From Marinobacter sp. ANT_B65 (GTDB lineage: Bacteria > Pseudomonadota > Gammaproteobacteria > Pseudomonadales > Oleiphilaceae), in NCBI RefSeq assembly GCF_002407605.1, contig NZ_NXGV01000006.1, positions 1,124-65,123 on the forward strand: a DNA stretch of 64,000 nucleotides, given 5' to 3'. Both the position numbers and the translations under genes were made by a program. The notes beneath the pieces are model-generated. The model saw only the letters and a program-made list of their open reading frames with translations. It did no database searches and had not been told where the DNA came from. Of the stretch, positions 19,330 through 29,623 are shown one piece after another (position 1 is the first letter of the stretch; each line of letters starts with the position of its first letter).

Positions 19330-22300
19330 ATGAGAAACGATAAGCAAAAGGGGCATAACAGCTCCCGTTTCACAAAGTTTGGTACATTTGCAGCCAGCCT
19401 CGTGTTGTCGCTATGCACCGTGCAGTCCGCACTGGCACAGGTCAACCTGTCCCAGGTGCCGCTGTTCCTGAAAGAGTCTGTCGACTCAAACCTCGTTTTT
19501 GTTTTTGACGACTCAGGATCAATGGGATGGAGATACATGCCGGATAGTCTGGGGGGCAGCGGCAGCAGGAATTACTATTACTCCAGTCACGTCAACAAGG
19601 TCTACTACGACCCAACAGTAACCTATCTGCCACCTTTCAAGCCAGACGGTAGTGGGCGCTTCCCTGATTCAAGCTACACCAATGCCTGGGTCGATGGTTT
19701 CAATCCATCCGGAGCCAGAGACAATTTAAGCAACAATATCCGGTTCGACTCGCTTGGTGCGATTGAGGAAGGCTTTTACATGCAGTTCAACTCCTCGCCG
19801 AGCTGCGACAGCAACCCGATGCAGGATAGTTGCTATACCCCTGTCCTTCTTAATACTGCCTCCGCCGACATTAAACAGAACTATGCAAACTGGTTCTCTT
19901 ACTACAGTACACGTGCGCTGGCGGCAAAATCCGGGATCACGGAAGCCTTCTTTGACCTCCCCGAAACTATCCGCATTGGCTACGGAGCCATAAACGTCAA
20001 TAACAATACAATCGACGGCGTGAACAATACCGATACTCTGGTGAGTGGTGTACGCACCTATGATGCGGCACGCCGCCAGCAATTTCTTACTTGGCTGCAG
20101 GGAAAAAATGTTAGTGGCGGCACTCCACTAAGGACTGCGTTGAAGGATGTGGGCGAATACTACTCCCGCGCCGACAACAGGGGGCCTTGGGGCGAAACAC
20201 CTGGCACCAACGACAACACCGATCATATTGAGTGTCGCCAGAGCTTCGCAATCTTGATGACAGACGGTATATGGAATGGGTCTAACCCTGGCGTAGGAAA
20301 TACCGATAACACAGCTGGCCCGTCCTACATTAACCCGGACCCGGATGGCGCCGATTTTACTTATAGTCCTGTCTCACCCTTCTCAGACAGTCACTCCAAC
20401 ACTTTGGCCGACGTTGCCATGGAGTACTGGAAAAATGATTTACGAACAGATCTGGACAACAAAGTTCCGCTTACATCCACGGACCCAGCGTTCTGGCAAC
20501 ACATGACAACATTTACCATCGGCATGGGGGTTGTCGGTGATGTAAGTGAAGCCGACGCACTCGCCGCCTTAGATCCTGCAAGTGGCATCACAATCACTTG
20601 GCCAAACCCTACAAACGGTACCGCGAAAATCGATGACCTGCTACACGCGGCAATCAATGCGCGAGGGGGCTATGCAAGCGCCCAGAACCCTTCTGAATTT
20701 ACGGCTAAAATTCAGGGTTTTCTTGGCGATGTGATCGCCCGCTCTCAAACATCCGCCTCCGCTGCCGCTGTTAGTTCGGCTGTGCTAGAGACTGAATCCC
20801 TGGGCTTCTTCGCTGGCTTCCGAAGCGATGACTGGTCCGGAACACTGACAGGCTACAGTTTTTCTTTAGGTTCAGAAATCTGGGACGTTGAAGAAGTTCT
20901 TGCAAATACACCCCCGGCTAACCGCAAGCTGATTACCCATACAGGTAGTCAGGCCGTCGAACTAAAATTCAACTCTGCCGGAGACCTCTCAAACCTGTCA
21001 ACAGCACAACAAAACGCGCTCAATGCTGACCCGACATTAAGTGCTTCTCAGGACAATCTTGGCCATAACCGGCTCGCCTGGCTTCATGGTGACAATACTG
21101 CTCACCCTACATTCAGGAATCGTCTGGTGAAAGATTCCGGTGGTGCAGACGTTCTCCGACTGCTGGGCGATATAATTAATGCAAACCCTCAGCTTGCGGG
21201 TAAAACCAATTACGGTTTTTCCACACTGGATGGCACTGAAGGCACCAGCTATCCCACCTTTCGGGCAGATTCATCTTATCAAAACAGAATTGATGCTCTC
21301 TATGTTCCGGCAAACGATGGCATTCTGCACGCCTTCAACAGTGAGACCGGCGAAGAGCTCTTTGGGTATATCCCCTCAGAACTGCTGCTTCCCTCCGGCT
21401 CAAATACATACGCTAGAATTTCGGAGCTGATGTCTCCTACCTATACCCATAAGTACTTTATGGACGGCACCCCCCGCATTCAGGATGCCTATATAGATAA
21501 AGACGGGGATGGTACAAAAGAGTGGCGAACCATTCTTTTGGGCGCAATGGGAGCCGGGGGTAAAACTATATTTGCCCTTGACGTAACAGATCCCGGATCT
21601 TTCTCTCCAGCTGATGACGTACTTTGGGAATTCAAGCATCCAAACCTTGGCTATGGAGTTTCGAACCCAAACATCTCGCGCCTGGAAAGCGGTCAGTGGG
21701 TCGCGCTATTCGGTAACGGCTATAATGGTAACAGTAATGAATCAAGCCTTTTCGTCGTTGACCTGGCAACCGGATCCCTCATCAAAGAGCTCAATACCGG
21801 GGCTGGCAGTACGGCGACTCCCAATGGGTTGGCAGAGGTCGGCACAGCGAGCTTTCCTGAATCCGACGCCATCACCCGGTACGCCTATGCAGGTGACCTG
21901 TTAGGCAATCTCTGGAGATTCAGCCTCACGGGCGCAGCAAGTGGCTGGGGTACAACAAAACTGTTCAACGCAAAGAGCCCTGCGGGATACACCCAGCCAA
22001 TCACCGTCGCGCCCCGGCTTGCGATCAATCCCGATGCAAGAGACGAGTTGGTGATCGCATTTGGAACCGGCAGTTTTATGCGTAGCGGTGACGAAGGGGA
22101 CTATGATATCCAAAGTCTCTATGCCATTTATGACAACCTTTCAGTGTCAGAGCTGAACCGTTCAGACTTACTTGAACAAACCATCACTCAACAGAAAAGC
22201 GTGGTTGTAGACAAGGCGTCCGGCAGCGGCACCAACAGCTTCACTGTACGTGACACATCCAATAATGAACTCACTGATGAAAAAGGCTGGTACCTCGACC

Positions 22301-22833
22301 TGGTGTACAATTCAAATCAGGTTGGCGAACGAGTCGTCAGTCAAGCGAGCTTTCCCTTCGGTATAGATCCGGACCGGATCCGCTTTACTACAATGATCCC
22401 GGATAGTGACCCATGTGGTAGTGGACTTACTGGCTTTATCATGGACCTGAAACTCACCTCAGGAGCACCTTCAGAAAGCCCGGTATTTGACCTCAATAGC
22501 GATGGAATTTTCGACACCGGCGACCTGATAAGCGACTTCGTTGGCGGCGGCACTGGCACTGGCACTGGCACTGGCACTGGCAATGGCACTGGCAATGGCA
22601 CTGGCACTGGCACTACTGATGGAGGCGCACCCAGCGGCATCCAGGTAGGATATGGAGGCGAAATCCGCACCATCGCAACAACCGATGGCGAGACTGAAAT
22701 TTTAATCCCTGGTCTCGACCCGACACAGCTTTCCCCAGAGGATCCTTTTGGAACTAACCCCTCAGGGTCAAGCCCTCTAGGGCTGCTCTCTGGCGGAAAC
22801 CTGGGAAGACAAACCTGGGAACAGGTTCGGTAA
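19330..22833 (+). CDS. pilY1: Pilus tip adhesin / assembly factor PilY1
   Basis: PilY1 caps the type IV pilus, antagonises retraction, and in Pseudomonas acts in surface sensing. After the signal peptide (MRNDKQ...SALAQ) comes a von Willebrand A-like domain with a MIDAS-type DDSGSM, then a beta-propeller C-terminal domain. Two calcium-loop sequences are seen: DKDGDGTKEW, and DLNSDGIFDTGD near the C-terminus. A Gly-Thr/Gly-Asn repeat (22551-22616) follows the second. I chose the ATG at 19330 because GGAG lies about 9 bases upstream; an ATG at 19303 is in frame. Confidence 0.93.
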   Translation: MRNDKQKGHNSSRFTKFGTFAASLVLSLCTVQSALAQVNLSQVPLFLKESVDSNLVFVFDDSGSMGWRYMPDSLGGSGSRNYYYSSHVNKVYYDPTVTYLPPFKPDGSGRFPDSSYTNAWVDGFNPSGARDNLSNNIRFDSLGAIEEGFYMQFNSSPSCDSNPMQDSCYTPVLLNTASADIKQNYANWFSYYSTRALAAKSGITEAFFDLPETIRIGYGAINVNNNTIDGVNNTDTLVSGVRTYDAARRQQFLTWLQGKNVSGGTPLRTALKDVGEYYSRADNRGPWGETPGTNDNTDHIECRQSFAILMTDGIWNGSNPGVGNTDNTAGPSYINPDPDGADFTYSPVSPFSDSHSNTLADVAMEYWKNDLRTDLDNKVPLTSTDPAFWQHMTTFTIGMGVVGDVSEADALAALDPASGITITWPNPTNGTAKIDDLLHAAINARGGYASAQNPSEFTAKIQGFLGDVIARSQTSASAAAVSSAVLETESLGFFAGFRSDDWSGTLTGYSFSLGSEIWDVEEVLANTPPANRKLITHTGSQAVELKFNSAGDLSNLSTAQQNALNADPTLSASQDNLGHNRLAWLHGDNTAHPTFRNRLVKDSGGADVLRLLGDIINANPQLAGKTNYGFSTLDGTEGTSYPTFRADSSYQNRIDALYVPANDGILHAFNSETGEELFGYIPSELLLPSGSNTYARISELMSPTYTHKYFMDGTPRIQDAYIDKDGDGTKEWRTILLGAMGAGGKTIFALDVTDPGSFSPADDVLWEFKHPNLGYGVSNPNISRLESGQWVALFGNGYNGNSNESSLFVVDLATGSLIKELNTGAGSTATPNGLAEVGTASFPESDAITRYAYAGDLLGNLWRFSLTGAASGWGTTKLFNAKSPAGYTQPITVAPRLAINPDARDELVIAFGTGSFMRSGDEGDYDIQSLYAIYDNLSVSELNRSDLLEQTITQQKSVVVDKASGSGTNSFTVRDTSNNELTDEKGWYLDLVYNSNQVGERVVSQASFPFGIDPDRIRFTTMIPDSDPCGSGLTGFIMDLKLTSGAPSESPVFDLNSDGIFDTGDLISDFVGGGTGTGTGTGTGNGTGNGTGTGTTDGGAPSGIQVGYGGEIRTIATTDGETEILIPGLDPTQLSPEDPFGTNPSGSSPLGLLSGGNLGRQTWEQVR
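22551..22616 (+). repeat. GGCACT/GGCAAT hexanucleotide repeat inside pilY1
   Basis: About eleven in-frame 6-bp units encode alternating Gly-Thr with two Gly-Asn, forming a flexible linker after the last calcium-loop motif. The unit is a multiple of three, so slippage would change linker length without shifting the frame. Confidence 0.85.
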
Positions 22834-22846
22834 GAAATAATCCAGA

Positions 22847-22881
22847 TTGTGGAGCAGCTTCGCCAAGAGGTTGCTCCACAA
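22847..22881 (+). other. Intercistronic stem-loop between pilY1 and pilY2
   Basis: A perfect 10-bp inverted repeat (TTGTGGAGCA at 22847-22856, TGCTCCACAA at 22872-22881) has a 15-base loop, starting 13 bases after the pilY1 stop. No T run follows, so it is more likely an RNA stability or processing element than a terminator. Confidence 0.5.
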
Positions 22882-22922
22882 GGCAAGATCAAAACCATTA
22901 ATCCTGATGGCAGGAAAAGATT

Positions 22923-23306
22923 ATGATGACTCGTTTTCTTTCACATGAACTGAACAGACAACTCGCAACAGTCCTGTTTTTACTAATGGCAGCGCTGTCC
23001 GGCCCATTGGTAGCCAGTGAATCTCGTTCCGAAGATCAAATAACTGAAACGGCCCTGCCTAATGAAAATCAGCCTTACCAGGGAACGGTGAACTTTGTAC
23101 ACCAGAGTTCCTTTGAACTGGTCATCGATGACCACTTATTCGCATTGCCCCCGGTCGTTCGCTTCAATAACGCCTCATGGTCGCGGGAACAAGTAGTGCA
23201 ACGGATAAAACAGGGAGATTTGGTCAAAATGGAGCTTGGCGACCTTACAACCCGCGATGACGCCTATACACATACCATCCGGAGTATAACCGTCATAGGT
23301 CAATGA
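22923..23306 (+). CDS. pilY2: PilY2-like exported protein
   Basis: This is a 127-residue protein with an N-terminal hydrophobic signal (about residues 12-32) and a small beta-rich domain (YQGTVNFVHQSSFELVIDDHLFALPPVVRF). It has no prepilin leader. It lies between pilY1 and pilE, exactly where P. aeruginosa has pilY2, a small protein needed for pilus biogenesis whose mechanism is unknown. The assignment rests mainly on position, length and a signal peptide; sequence similarity could not be tested. Confidence 0.65.
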   Translation: MMTRFLSHELNRQLATVLFLLMAALSGPLVASESRSEDQITETALPNENQPYQGTVNFVHQSSFELVIDDHLFALPPVVRFNNASWSREQVVQRIKQGDLVKMELGDLTTRDDAYTHTIRSITVIGQ

Positions 23307-23346
23307 TTGCCGGCAATAGTCCATGAACGACTGAAGGATACTAGAC

Positions 23347-23751
23347 TTGAACAGATACAAGCAGACAGGTTTCACCCTGATTGAAATGTTGGTTACCGTA
23401 GCGATTATCGGCATTCTTGCGGCAATCGCGTTCCCTATTTATCAGAACCAGGTTGAGCAAACCAGGCGAACAACGGCAAAATCTGACCTGCTGGAACTGA
23501 CGCAGTGGATGGAGCGGCGCTATTCCAATGGGTTTGACTATCGCGATGCTGGTGGCGACCCTGCATTACCTTTTACTCAGTCACCACAGAATGGTACGGC
23601 TTTTTATAATATCAGCTTCGTAGGCAGCGTAACCAGAGATGCTTTCTCTCTTCAGGCTGTCCCAACGGCAGGACAATCAAACGATGACTGCGGCACGCTG
23701 ACTATAGACGAGCAAGGCACTCGTGGGGCCGCTCAGGCAGGCTGTTGGTAG
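23347..23751 (+). CDS. pilE: Type IV pilus minor pilin PilE
   Basis: A short leader (MNRYKQTG) precedes the canonical prepilin helix FTLIEMLVTVAIIGILAAIAFPIYQNQV, with the conserved glutamate at position 5. The globular part has a C-terminal disulfide pair (DDCGTLT...AGCW), the pattern of PilE minor pilins. The start codon is TTG with AAGGA 8 bases upstream; no ATG or GTG lies at a suitable place. Last gene of the fimU operon, convergent with ispH. Confidence 0.88.
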   Translation: MNRYKQTGFTLIEMLVTVAIIGILAAIAFPIYQNQVEQTRRTTAKSDLLELTQWMERRYSNGFDYRDAGGDPALPFTQSPQNGTAFYNISFVGSVTRDAFSLQAVPTAGQSNDDCGTLTIDEQGTRGAAQAGCW

Positions 23752-23769
23752 AAAACTCAGACAATCCAG

Positions 23770-23799
23770 GCCATTGAGCTCAGGCTAGAGCTCAATGGC
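23770..23799. terminator. Bidirectional terminator between pilE and ispH
   Basis: A perfect 12-bp inverted repeat (23770-23781 with 23788-23799) has a 6-base loop. A T-rich stretch follows on the plus strand, serving pilE. The right arm is made of the last codons of ispH, whose stop lies in the loop. Confidence 0.6.
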
Positions 23800-24735
23800 T
23801 TCAATTCTTAACTCTTTTGGCATAGAGAACACAATATTCTCCTCACGCCCCGCAATCTCTTCCGGCACACTGCCGCCCAGGTCCTGCAAGCGGGCAATCA
23901 CATCATTAACCAACACTTCCGGCGCCGAAGCACCTGCGGTAACACCAATAGAAGACTTGCCTTCCAGCCATACAGGGTCAATCTGAGAGGCTTCGTCAAT
24001 CAGATAGGCTGGCGTTCCCATGCGCTCGGCCAACTCCCGCAGGCGGTTGGAGTTGGAACTGTTAGGAGAGCCAACTACCAGCATCAGGTCGCAGTCGCCA
24101 GCCAACTGCTTTACCGCATCCTGACGATTTTGGGTGGCATAGCAAATGTCATTTTTACGCGGGCCTTCAATCTTTGGGAATCGCGCGCGCAGTGCGTCGA
24201 TTACGCGGGCGGTATCATCCATGGAAAGCGTGGTCTGAGTAACATAGGAAACGTGAGCTGGATCATTCACTTCCAGACGTGAAACGTCTTCTTCATTCTC
24301 GACCAGATAGATATCACCACCATTTCCAAGATCATATTGTCCCATGGTGCCTTCTACCTCCGGATGACCATGGTGTCCGATCAGCACGCATTCACGCCCA
24401 TCGCGGCTATAACGCATGACTTCCAGGTGCACTTTGGTGACCAGCGGGCAAGTAGCGTCGAATACTTTGAGGCCCCTGCGGGCGGCTTCATTCTGTACGG
24501 CCTGGGATACACCGTGGGCACTGAAGATAACCAGCTTGTCGTCTGGCACTTCATCCAGTTCATCCACGAAGATGGCGCCGCGATTGCGCAGATTATCAAC
24601 CACAAATTTATTGTGCACCACCTCATGGCGGACGTAGATAGGCGCACCAAACACGTCCAGTGCTCGATTTACAATTTCGATAGCGCGATCCACGCCAGCA
24701 CAAAAGCCACGGGGGTTTGCCAGTCTTATCTGCAT
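23785..24735 (-). CDS. ispH: 4-hydroxy-3-methylbut-2-enyl diphosphate reductase
   Basis: IspH is the last enzyme of the MEP isoprenoid pathway and makes IPP and DMAPP with an iron-sulfur cluster. The three cluster cysteines are visible: Cys12 ([11 protein letters not shown]), one near 96 ([11 protein letters not shown]) and one near 197 ([11 protein letters not shown]). Length 316 is standard. It follows fkpB after 2 bases, in the conserved ileS-lspA-fkpB-ispH order. Confidence 0.97.
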   Translation of the reverse strand: MQIRLANPRGFCAGVDRAIEIVNRALDVFGAPIYVRHEVVHNKFVVDNLRNRGAIFVDELDEVPDDKLVIFSAHGVSQAVQNEAARRGLKVFDATCPLVTKVHLEVMRYSRDGRECVLIGHHGHPEVEGTMGQYDLGNGGDIYLVENEEDVSRLEVNDPAHVSYVTQTTLSMDDTARVIDALRARFPKIEGPRKNDICYATQNRQDAVKQLAGDCDLMLVVGSPNSSNSNRLRELAERMGTPAYLIDEASQIDPVWLEGKSSIGVTAGASAPEVLVNDVIARLQDLGGSVPEEIAGREENIVFSMPKELRIEAIEL

Positions 24736-24737
24736 AG

Positions 24738-25190
24738 TCAGTGCGTCTGCCCTGCCGGTTCTACATCAACAATTTCTACATCAAAAGTCAGTGTACGCCC
24801 CGACAACGGATGATTGAAGTCTACTTCAACCTCATCACCTTCCACACGGCTCACCACTCCTGGAAGCTCTTGCTGGCGTGCATCCGCGAAAGAAATCATC
24901 ACTCCGGGTTCCAGAACCATATCCGCACTGAACTCGTGCCGCTTGAATGTCTGCACATTATTGGGATTGCGCTGACCAAAAGCCTTTTCTGGCGGCACCT
25001 GATAGCTGGCCTTGTCACCGGCTTTCATGCCCATCAGATAAGCCTCGAAGTTCTCCGGCAAGCTTTCATCACCGATCTCCAGAGTCGCTGCATCTTTATC
25101 AAAGGTGCTATCGACGACTTCGCCGCTCTCAAACTTCAGCGCAAAATGCAGAGTCACACGTGTTCCCTTATCTACAGGCAGTTCTTTCAT
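24738..25190 (-). CDS. fkpB: FKBP-type peptidyl-prolyl isomerase SlpA/FkpB
   Basis: This 150-residue SlyD-like FKBP has the fold split by an insert-in-flap domain (about residues 70-120). The characteristic start [19 protein letters not shown] and the [22 protein letters not shown] segment are present. There is no histidine-rich tail, which separates it from SlyD. It is cytoplasmic and may be a chaperone for nascent membrane or metal proteins; its exact role is not known. It lies between lspA and ispH. Confidence 0.92.
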   Translation of the reverse strand: MKELPVDKGTRVTLHFALKFESGEVVDSTFDKDAATLEIGDESLPENFEAYLMGMKAGDKASYQVPPEKAFGQRNPNNVQTFKRHEFSADMVLEPGVMISFADARQQELPGVVSRVEGDEVEVDFNHPLSGRTLTFDVEIVDVEPAGQTH

Positions 25191-25195
25191 TAACT

Positions 25196-25720
25196 TTATT
25201 CGCTCCTGTCCGCAGCCGCTCCGGAATCAGCAGGCTTGCGGAACATATCAAGAATCATCATGGCTGCACCCACAGTAATAGCGGTATCAGCCAGGTTGAA
25301 TGCGGGAAAGTGCCAGTTCTGCCAGTAAAAATGCAGGAAATCTACAACGTAACCGTGAATAACCCGGTCGTATACGTTGCCAAGAGCACCACCCAGGATC
25401 AGTACTATAGCAATGGCTGTCCAGGTTTCATGTCGCTTCAGGTTTCTCAGCCAGCCCACCAGAACCACGCTGACAATAAGCGCCAGTGCCACGAAGAACC
25501 ATCGCTGCCAGCCAGCAGCGCCAGCAAGAAAGCTGAACGCTGCCCCCGTGTTGTGCAGCAGCGTCAGATTGAACATTGGAACTACCGGTACCGCGTTGCC
25601 ATAGGTCAGCATCGCAGTAGCCATAGACTTGGAGCCGAGATCAAGTACGATCACCAGCACCGCAAGCCATAGCCACTTCAATTTGGTACCGGTTACCTGT
25701 TCACTCATTGCCGCACCCAT
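25196..25720 (-). CDS. lspA: Lipoprotein signal peptidase II
   Basis: LspA is an aspartyl protease of the inner membrane that removes signal peptides from prolipoproteins, including BamD and the DUF2057 lipoprotein of this window. Four hydrophobic segments are seen, with the catalytic aspartates in NVYDRVIHGYVVDF and FNLADTAITVG. The ATG at 25720 overlaps the ileS stop (TGATG); an ATG at 25708 is an alternative that removes four residues. Confidence 0.94.
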   Translation of the reverse strand: MGAAMSEQVTGTKLKWLWLAVLVIVLDLGSKSMATAMLTYGNAVPVVPMFNLTLLHNTGAAFSFLAGAAGWQRWFFVALALIVSVVLVGWLRNLKRHETWTAIAIVLILGGALGNVYDRVIHGYVVDFLHFYWQNWHFPAFNLADTAITVGAAMMILDMFRKPADSGAAADRSE

Positions 25721-28539
25721 CAAGCGAACGAGCGGGTTTCACCCGGTCCATCCACATTGGTGATACAACGGCCACAAAGGTCTTTATGGGCTGCATTCGC
25801 GCCCACGTCCTCCCGGTGATGCCAGCAGCGCTCGCACTTCGCGTAGGTTGCAGGGCTAACTTTCACACGTAATCCTTCATAACCTGTCAACTCGGCATCG
25901 CCTGCTTCCGATACTGGCCTCACGGTTGCTTCAGATGTGATCAGAACAAACCGGAGTTCTTCACCGAGAAACTCCAGGTCAGCAGACAGATCACCTTCAC
26001 AGTACAGCGTGACTTCAGCACTCAATGATCCCTTGATCTCACCGCGGGCACGGGCTTCTTCCATACACTTGTTTACGGCTTCTTTCACACCGTATATCCG
26101 GCGCCAGTAATCACGACCCAGCTCGGCGTCTTCAGGAAGCTCTGTGAGGCCCTGATACCAGGTTTCATAAAATACGGTGTCGCCACGCTCACCTGGCAGG
26201 TGCTGCCAGATTTCATCAGCAGTGAAGCTCAGAATCGGAGCGATCCAGCGAACCAGAGCCTCAGCTACGTGATAAAGCGCAGTCTGGCAGGAACGCCGGG
26301 CCAGACTATCAGCCTGAGTTGTGTACTGGCGATCCTTGATAATGTCCAGGTAAAAGCCACCCAGCGTAGCTTCACAGAAACTGTATACCTTCTGATAGAT
26401 TCGAAGAAAAGCGTAGTTCTGGTAATCCTCGTGCAGCTCGTTCTGCAGTTGCAGGGCACGATCTACCATCCAGCGATCCAGAGCAATCATCTCATCCGGA
26501 GCGACCATGTGCTGCTTCGGATCAAAACCAGTGAGATTGCTCAACAGGAAGCGTGAGGTATTACGAATACGGCGATACCCGTCGGCTGTCTGCCGCAGGA
26601 TATCCTTGGAAACCGTCATTTCGCCACTGTAATCGGTAGCAGACACCCACAGGCGAAGAATGTCGGCACCCAACTCGTTCATGACTTCCTGAGGCGCAAT
26701 TACGTTGCCCAGGGATTTGGACATTTTCAGCCCTTTGCCATCCACAGTGAAACCGTGGGTCAGAACCTGCCGATAAGGCGCTACACCATTCATGGCGATA
26801 GAGGTTTTCAGTGACGACTGAAACCAGCCGCGATGCTGATCAGAGCCCTCCAGATACATATCCGCGGGAAACTGGCCCAGCTCCGGGCGCACACGCAAAA
26901 CAGACTCATGGGTCACACCGGAATCAAACCATACATCCAGGGTATCCAGAACTTTTTCGTAGTGATCCGCATCGTCGCCAAGCAGTTCACGGGCATCGAT
27001 CTCATACCAGGCATCAATGCCACCGGTTTCGATCGCCTGGGCCACTTTTTCAATTAAGCCCTGAGTATCCGGGTGCAGCTCCTGCGTCTCTTTATGGATA
27101 AACAGGGTGATAGGCACGCCCCAGGTACGTTGACGCGAGATACACCAGTCCGGGGACTGCTGAACCATAGCCTCAATGCGATTCTGGCCCCAGGCCGGCA
27201 CCCAGCGCACACCTTTGATGGCCTCCAGAGCGTCTGCCCGGAGATTTTCTTTTTCCATACTGATAAACCACTGCGGTGTCGCACGGTAGATCAGCGGCGT
27301 TTTGGTGCGCCAGCAATGGGGGAAACTGTGGCGGAATTTTTCCTTGCGGACCAACTTGCCTTCGCGCGTCAGAGCATCGCAAACCGGGTCATCAGCCTTG
27401 TAGACATGAATGCCAGCAAACTCTCCGGCAGCACTGGTATAGGTACCATCGGCCTGCACCATGTTAAGGGTGCCGATGTCGTAGGCTTTGCCCACCACAA
27501 AATCTTCCATACCGTGGTCGGGCGCAGTATGCACGGCACCTGTACCTGCTTCGAGGGAAACGTGGTCACCCAGGATTGTGGGCACCTGCTTATCATAAAC
27601 CGGGTGATGCAGAGACATGTGCTCAAGCGCAGCACCCAGACAGGTACCCAACACTTCAAAATCTGTAATATCCCAACGCGCCATAACTCCTTCGACCATG
27701 GCCGCGGCAAGAATCATGCGCTCAGGTCCATTGCCAGCATCAACCTGTACCAACGCATATTCCAGGTCAGCATTAACAGATACAGCCTGATTGGCAGGGA
27801 TGGTCCAGGGAGTGGTAGTCCAGATAACCAGAGACACGTCACCTTCGCCTTTATCCGTACCAAACAGCGACAGGGCTTTAGCCTGATCCACCGCTGTAAA
27901 GCGCACATCAATCTGTGTTGAGGTTTTATCCTGGTATTCCACTTCAGCCTCTGCGAGCGCGGACTGACCAACCACACTCCAGTAAACAGGCTTATATCCA
28001 CGAACCAGATGGCCTTTAGCGATGATCTTGCCCAGTGCCCGCACAATGCCCGCTTCTACCTTCGGGTCCATGGTGAGGTATGGCTTGTCCCATGACCCCA
28101 TCACGCCAAGACGGATAAAGTCCGCCTTCTGGCCGGCGATCTGCTTGGTAGCATAGTCGCGGCATGCCTGGCGGAAGGTTTTGTAATCAACCTTCACACC
28201 GGCCTTGCCAATCTCCTGCTCAACCTTATGCTCAATCGGCAAACCATGACAATCCCAGCCGGGCACATAGGGCGCATCAAAACCCATGAATCCGCGGGAC
28301 TTGACGATCATGTCCTTCAGAATCTTGTTAACCGCATGACCAATGTGAATGCTGCCGTTGGCATAGGGAGGGCCGTCGTGAAGAATAAATTTTTCACGAC
28401 CTTCACGCTGCTGGCGCAGATTGGCATATACATTCAGGTCCTGCCAACGCTTGAGCATCTCAGGCTCGCGCTTGGCCAGGTTGCCGCGCATTGGGAACGC
28501 GGTTTCCGGCAGATTCAGAGTGTGCTTATAGTCGCTCAT
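25720..28539 (-). CDS. ileS: Isoleucyl-tRNA synthetase
   Basis: This class I synthetase charges tRNA-Ile and edits valine. At 939 residues it has the HIGH motif ([14 protein letters not shown], about 58-71), a CP1 editing domain (about 190-400), the KMSKS motif ([10 protein letters not shown], about 600) and a C-terminal zinc finger ([10 protein letters not shown]...CGRC). It is in the conserved ribF-ileS-lspA unit, 23 bases after ribF. Confidence 0.97.
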   Translation of the reverse strand: MSDYKHTLNLPETAFPMRGNLAKREPEMLKRWQDLNVYANLRQQREGREKFILHDGPPYANGSIHIGHAVNKILKDMIVKSRGFMGFDAPYVPGWDCHGLPIEHKVEQEIGKAGVKVDYKTFRQACRDYATKQIAGQKADFIRLGVMGSWDKPYLTMDPKVEAGIVRALGKIIAKGHLVRGYKPVYWSVVGQSALAEAEVEYQDKTSTQIDVRFTAVDQAKALSLFGTDKGEGDVSLVIWTTTPWTIPANQAVSVNADLEYALVQVDAGNGPERMILAAAMVEGVMARWDITDFEVLGTCLGAALEHMSLHHPVYDKQVPTILGDHVSLEAGTGAVHTAPDHGMEDFVVGKAYDIGTLNMVQADGTYTSAAGEFAGIHVYKADDPVCDALTREGKLVRKEKFRHSFPHCWRTKTPLIYRATPQWFISMEKENLRADALEAIKGVRWVPAWGQNRIEAMVQQSPDWCISRQRTWGVPITLFIHKETQELHPDTQGLIEKVAQAIETGGIDAWYEIDARELLGDDADHYEKVLDTLDVWFDSGVTHESVLRVRPELGQFPADMYLEGSDQHRGWFQSSLKTSIAMNGVAPYRQVLTHGFTVDGKGLKMSKSLGNVIAPQEVMNELGADILRLWVSATDYSGEMTVSKDILRQTADGYRRIRNTSRFLLSNLTGFDPKQHMVAPDEMIALDRWMVDRALQLQNELHEDYQNYAFLRIYQKVYSFCEATLGGFYLDIIKDRQYTTQADSLARRSCQTALYHVAEALVRWIAPILSFTADEIWQHLPGERGDTVFYETWYQGLTELPEDAELGRDYWRRIYGVKEAVNKCMEEARARGEIKGSLSAEVTLYCEGDLSADLEFLGEELRFVLITSEATVRPVSEAGDAELTGYEGLRVKVSPATYAKCERCWHHREDVGANAAHKDLCGRCITNVDGPGETRSFA

Positions 28540-28562
28540 GATTTGTGTGCGTACTCTTTTGG

Positions 28563-29540
28563 TCAGTTTGGGTCAGTAGTGCTCTGTCCGGGATGTTCGG
28601 CCAGCCATACTCTGGCAGCGGCGAAATCCCTGGCTATCTGTGCTTTAAGTGCGTCGATGGAGTCAAATTTTTCTTCGTCCCGCAGTTTATGGCGGAAAAC
28701 AACATCAATATGCTGGCCATAAAGTGTGCCAGTAAAGTCAAACAGGTGCACTTCCAATGCTGGCTGTTTGCCATCTACCGTCGGACGCAGCCCTATATTG
28801 GCAACACCGTCCTGTGTCATACCGTTTTCCAGTGTCACATCAACCACATAAACACCACGCAGGGCGGGCATCTGAGACAGCAGAACATTGGCAGTAGGGG
28901 ATCCGATGCGGCGACCTAGTTGCCTGCCATAAACGACCCGTCCGAATATACGATAGGGGTACCCAAGCAGGGCTTCGGCCTTTTCCAACTGATTTTCAAG
29001 AAGCAGGTTACGGATGCGAGTGCTGCTTACGCGCGCTCCCTCAACAGTTATCGTGCGGGTGTTTTCCACTGAAAAGCCAACAATCGCGCCCACCGCTTCC
29101 AACAATCCGAAATCCCCGGCCCGATCACACCCAAAGCGGAAATCGTCACCAACAACGAGGTGACGTACTGCAAGCCCCTCGATAAGAACATCCTCAATAA
29201 AACCCATGCCAGAATATGCGCGAAAGGTGTCATCAAACTTCAGGCATAACACGACATCAATACCCGCCGCCAGCAATGCGCCAAGCTTATGCCGGAATCC
29301 CATCAGCCTGGGCGGCGCCTCCAGCCCCTGAAAGAATTCCCTGGGCTGTGGCTCGAAAATAATGACAACCGAAGGCAGACTCAATGCCAGGGCTTTGCTT
29401 TTTACCTGATCGATAATGGTTTGATGGCCCAGATGAACACCATCAAAGTTGCCAATGGTAGCGACACAGCCTTCTGCCAGTGGTGAATTCACCTGCCGGG
29501 AGAGTATTTTCAGGTTGGTCAGACCCCGAATCAGACGCAT
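28563..29540 (-). CDS. ribF: Bifunctional riboflavin kinase / FAD synthetase
   Basis: RibF makes FMN and then FAD from riboflavin. The N-terminal nucleotidyltransferase domain has the HxGH-type [14 protein letters not shown] segment (about 32-45), and the C-terminal kinase domain has RIGSPTANV and [13 protein letters not shown]. Length 325 is typical. It is in the usual place before ileS; the other riboflavin genes are about 14 kb away in this window. Confidence 0.95.
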   Translation of the reverse strand: MRLIRGLTNLKILSRQVNSPLAEGCVATIGNFDGVHLGHQTIIDQVKSKALALSLPSVVIIFEPQPREFFQGLEAPPRLMGFRHKLGALLAAGIDVVLCLKFDDTFRAYSGMGFIEDVLIEGLAVRHLVVGDDFRFGCDRAGDFGLLEAVGAIVGFSVENTRTITVEGARVSSTRIRNLLLENQLEKAEALLGYPYRIFGRVVYGRQLGRRIGSPTANVLLSQMPALRGVYVVDVTLENGMTQDGVANIGLRPTVDGKQPALEVHLFDFTGTLYGQHIDVVFRHKLRDEEKFDSIDALKAQIARDFAAARVWLAEHPGQSTTDPN

Positions 29541-29623
29541 GCAATGCGAACCTTCATTTGCCAGTTGGCTTTCAGCGCAGAATAAGTGCGTAAGGCGCTG
29601 GTGAGAAAACGCGCGATTATACC

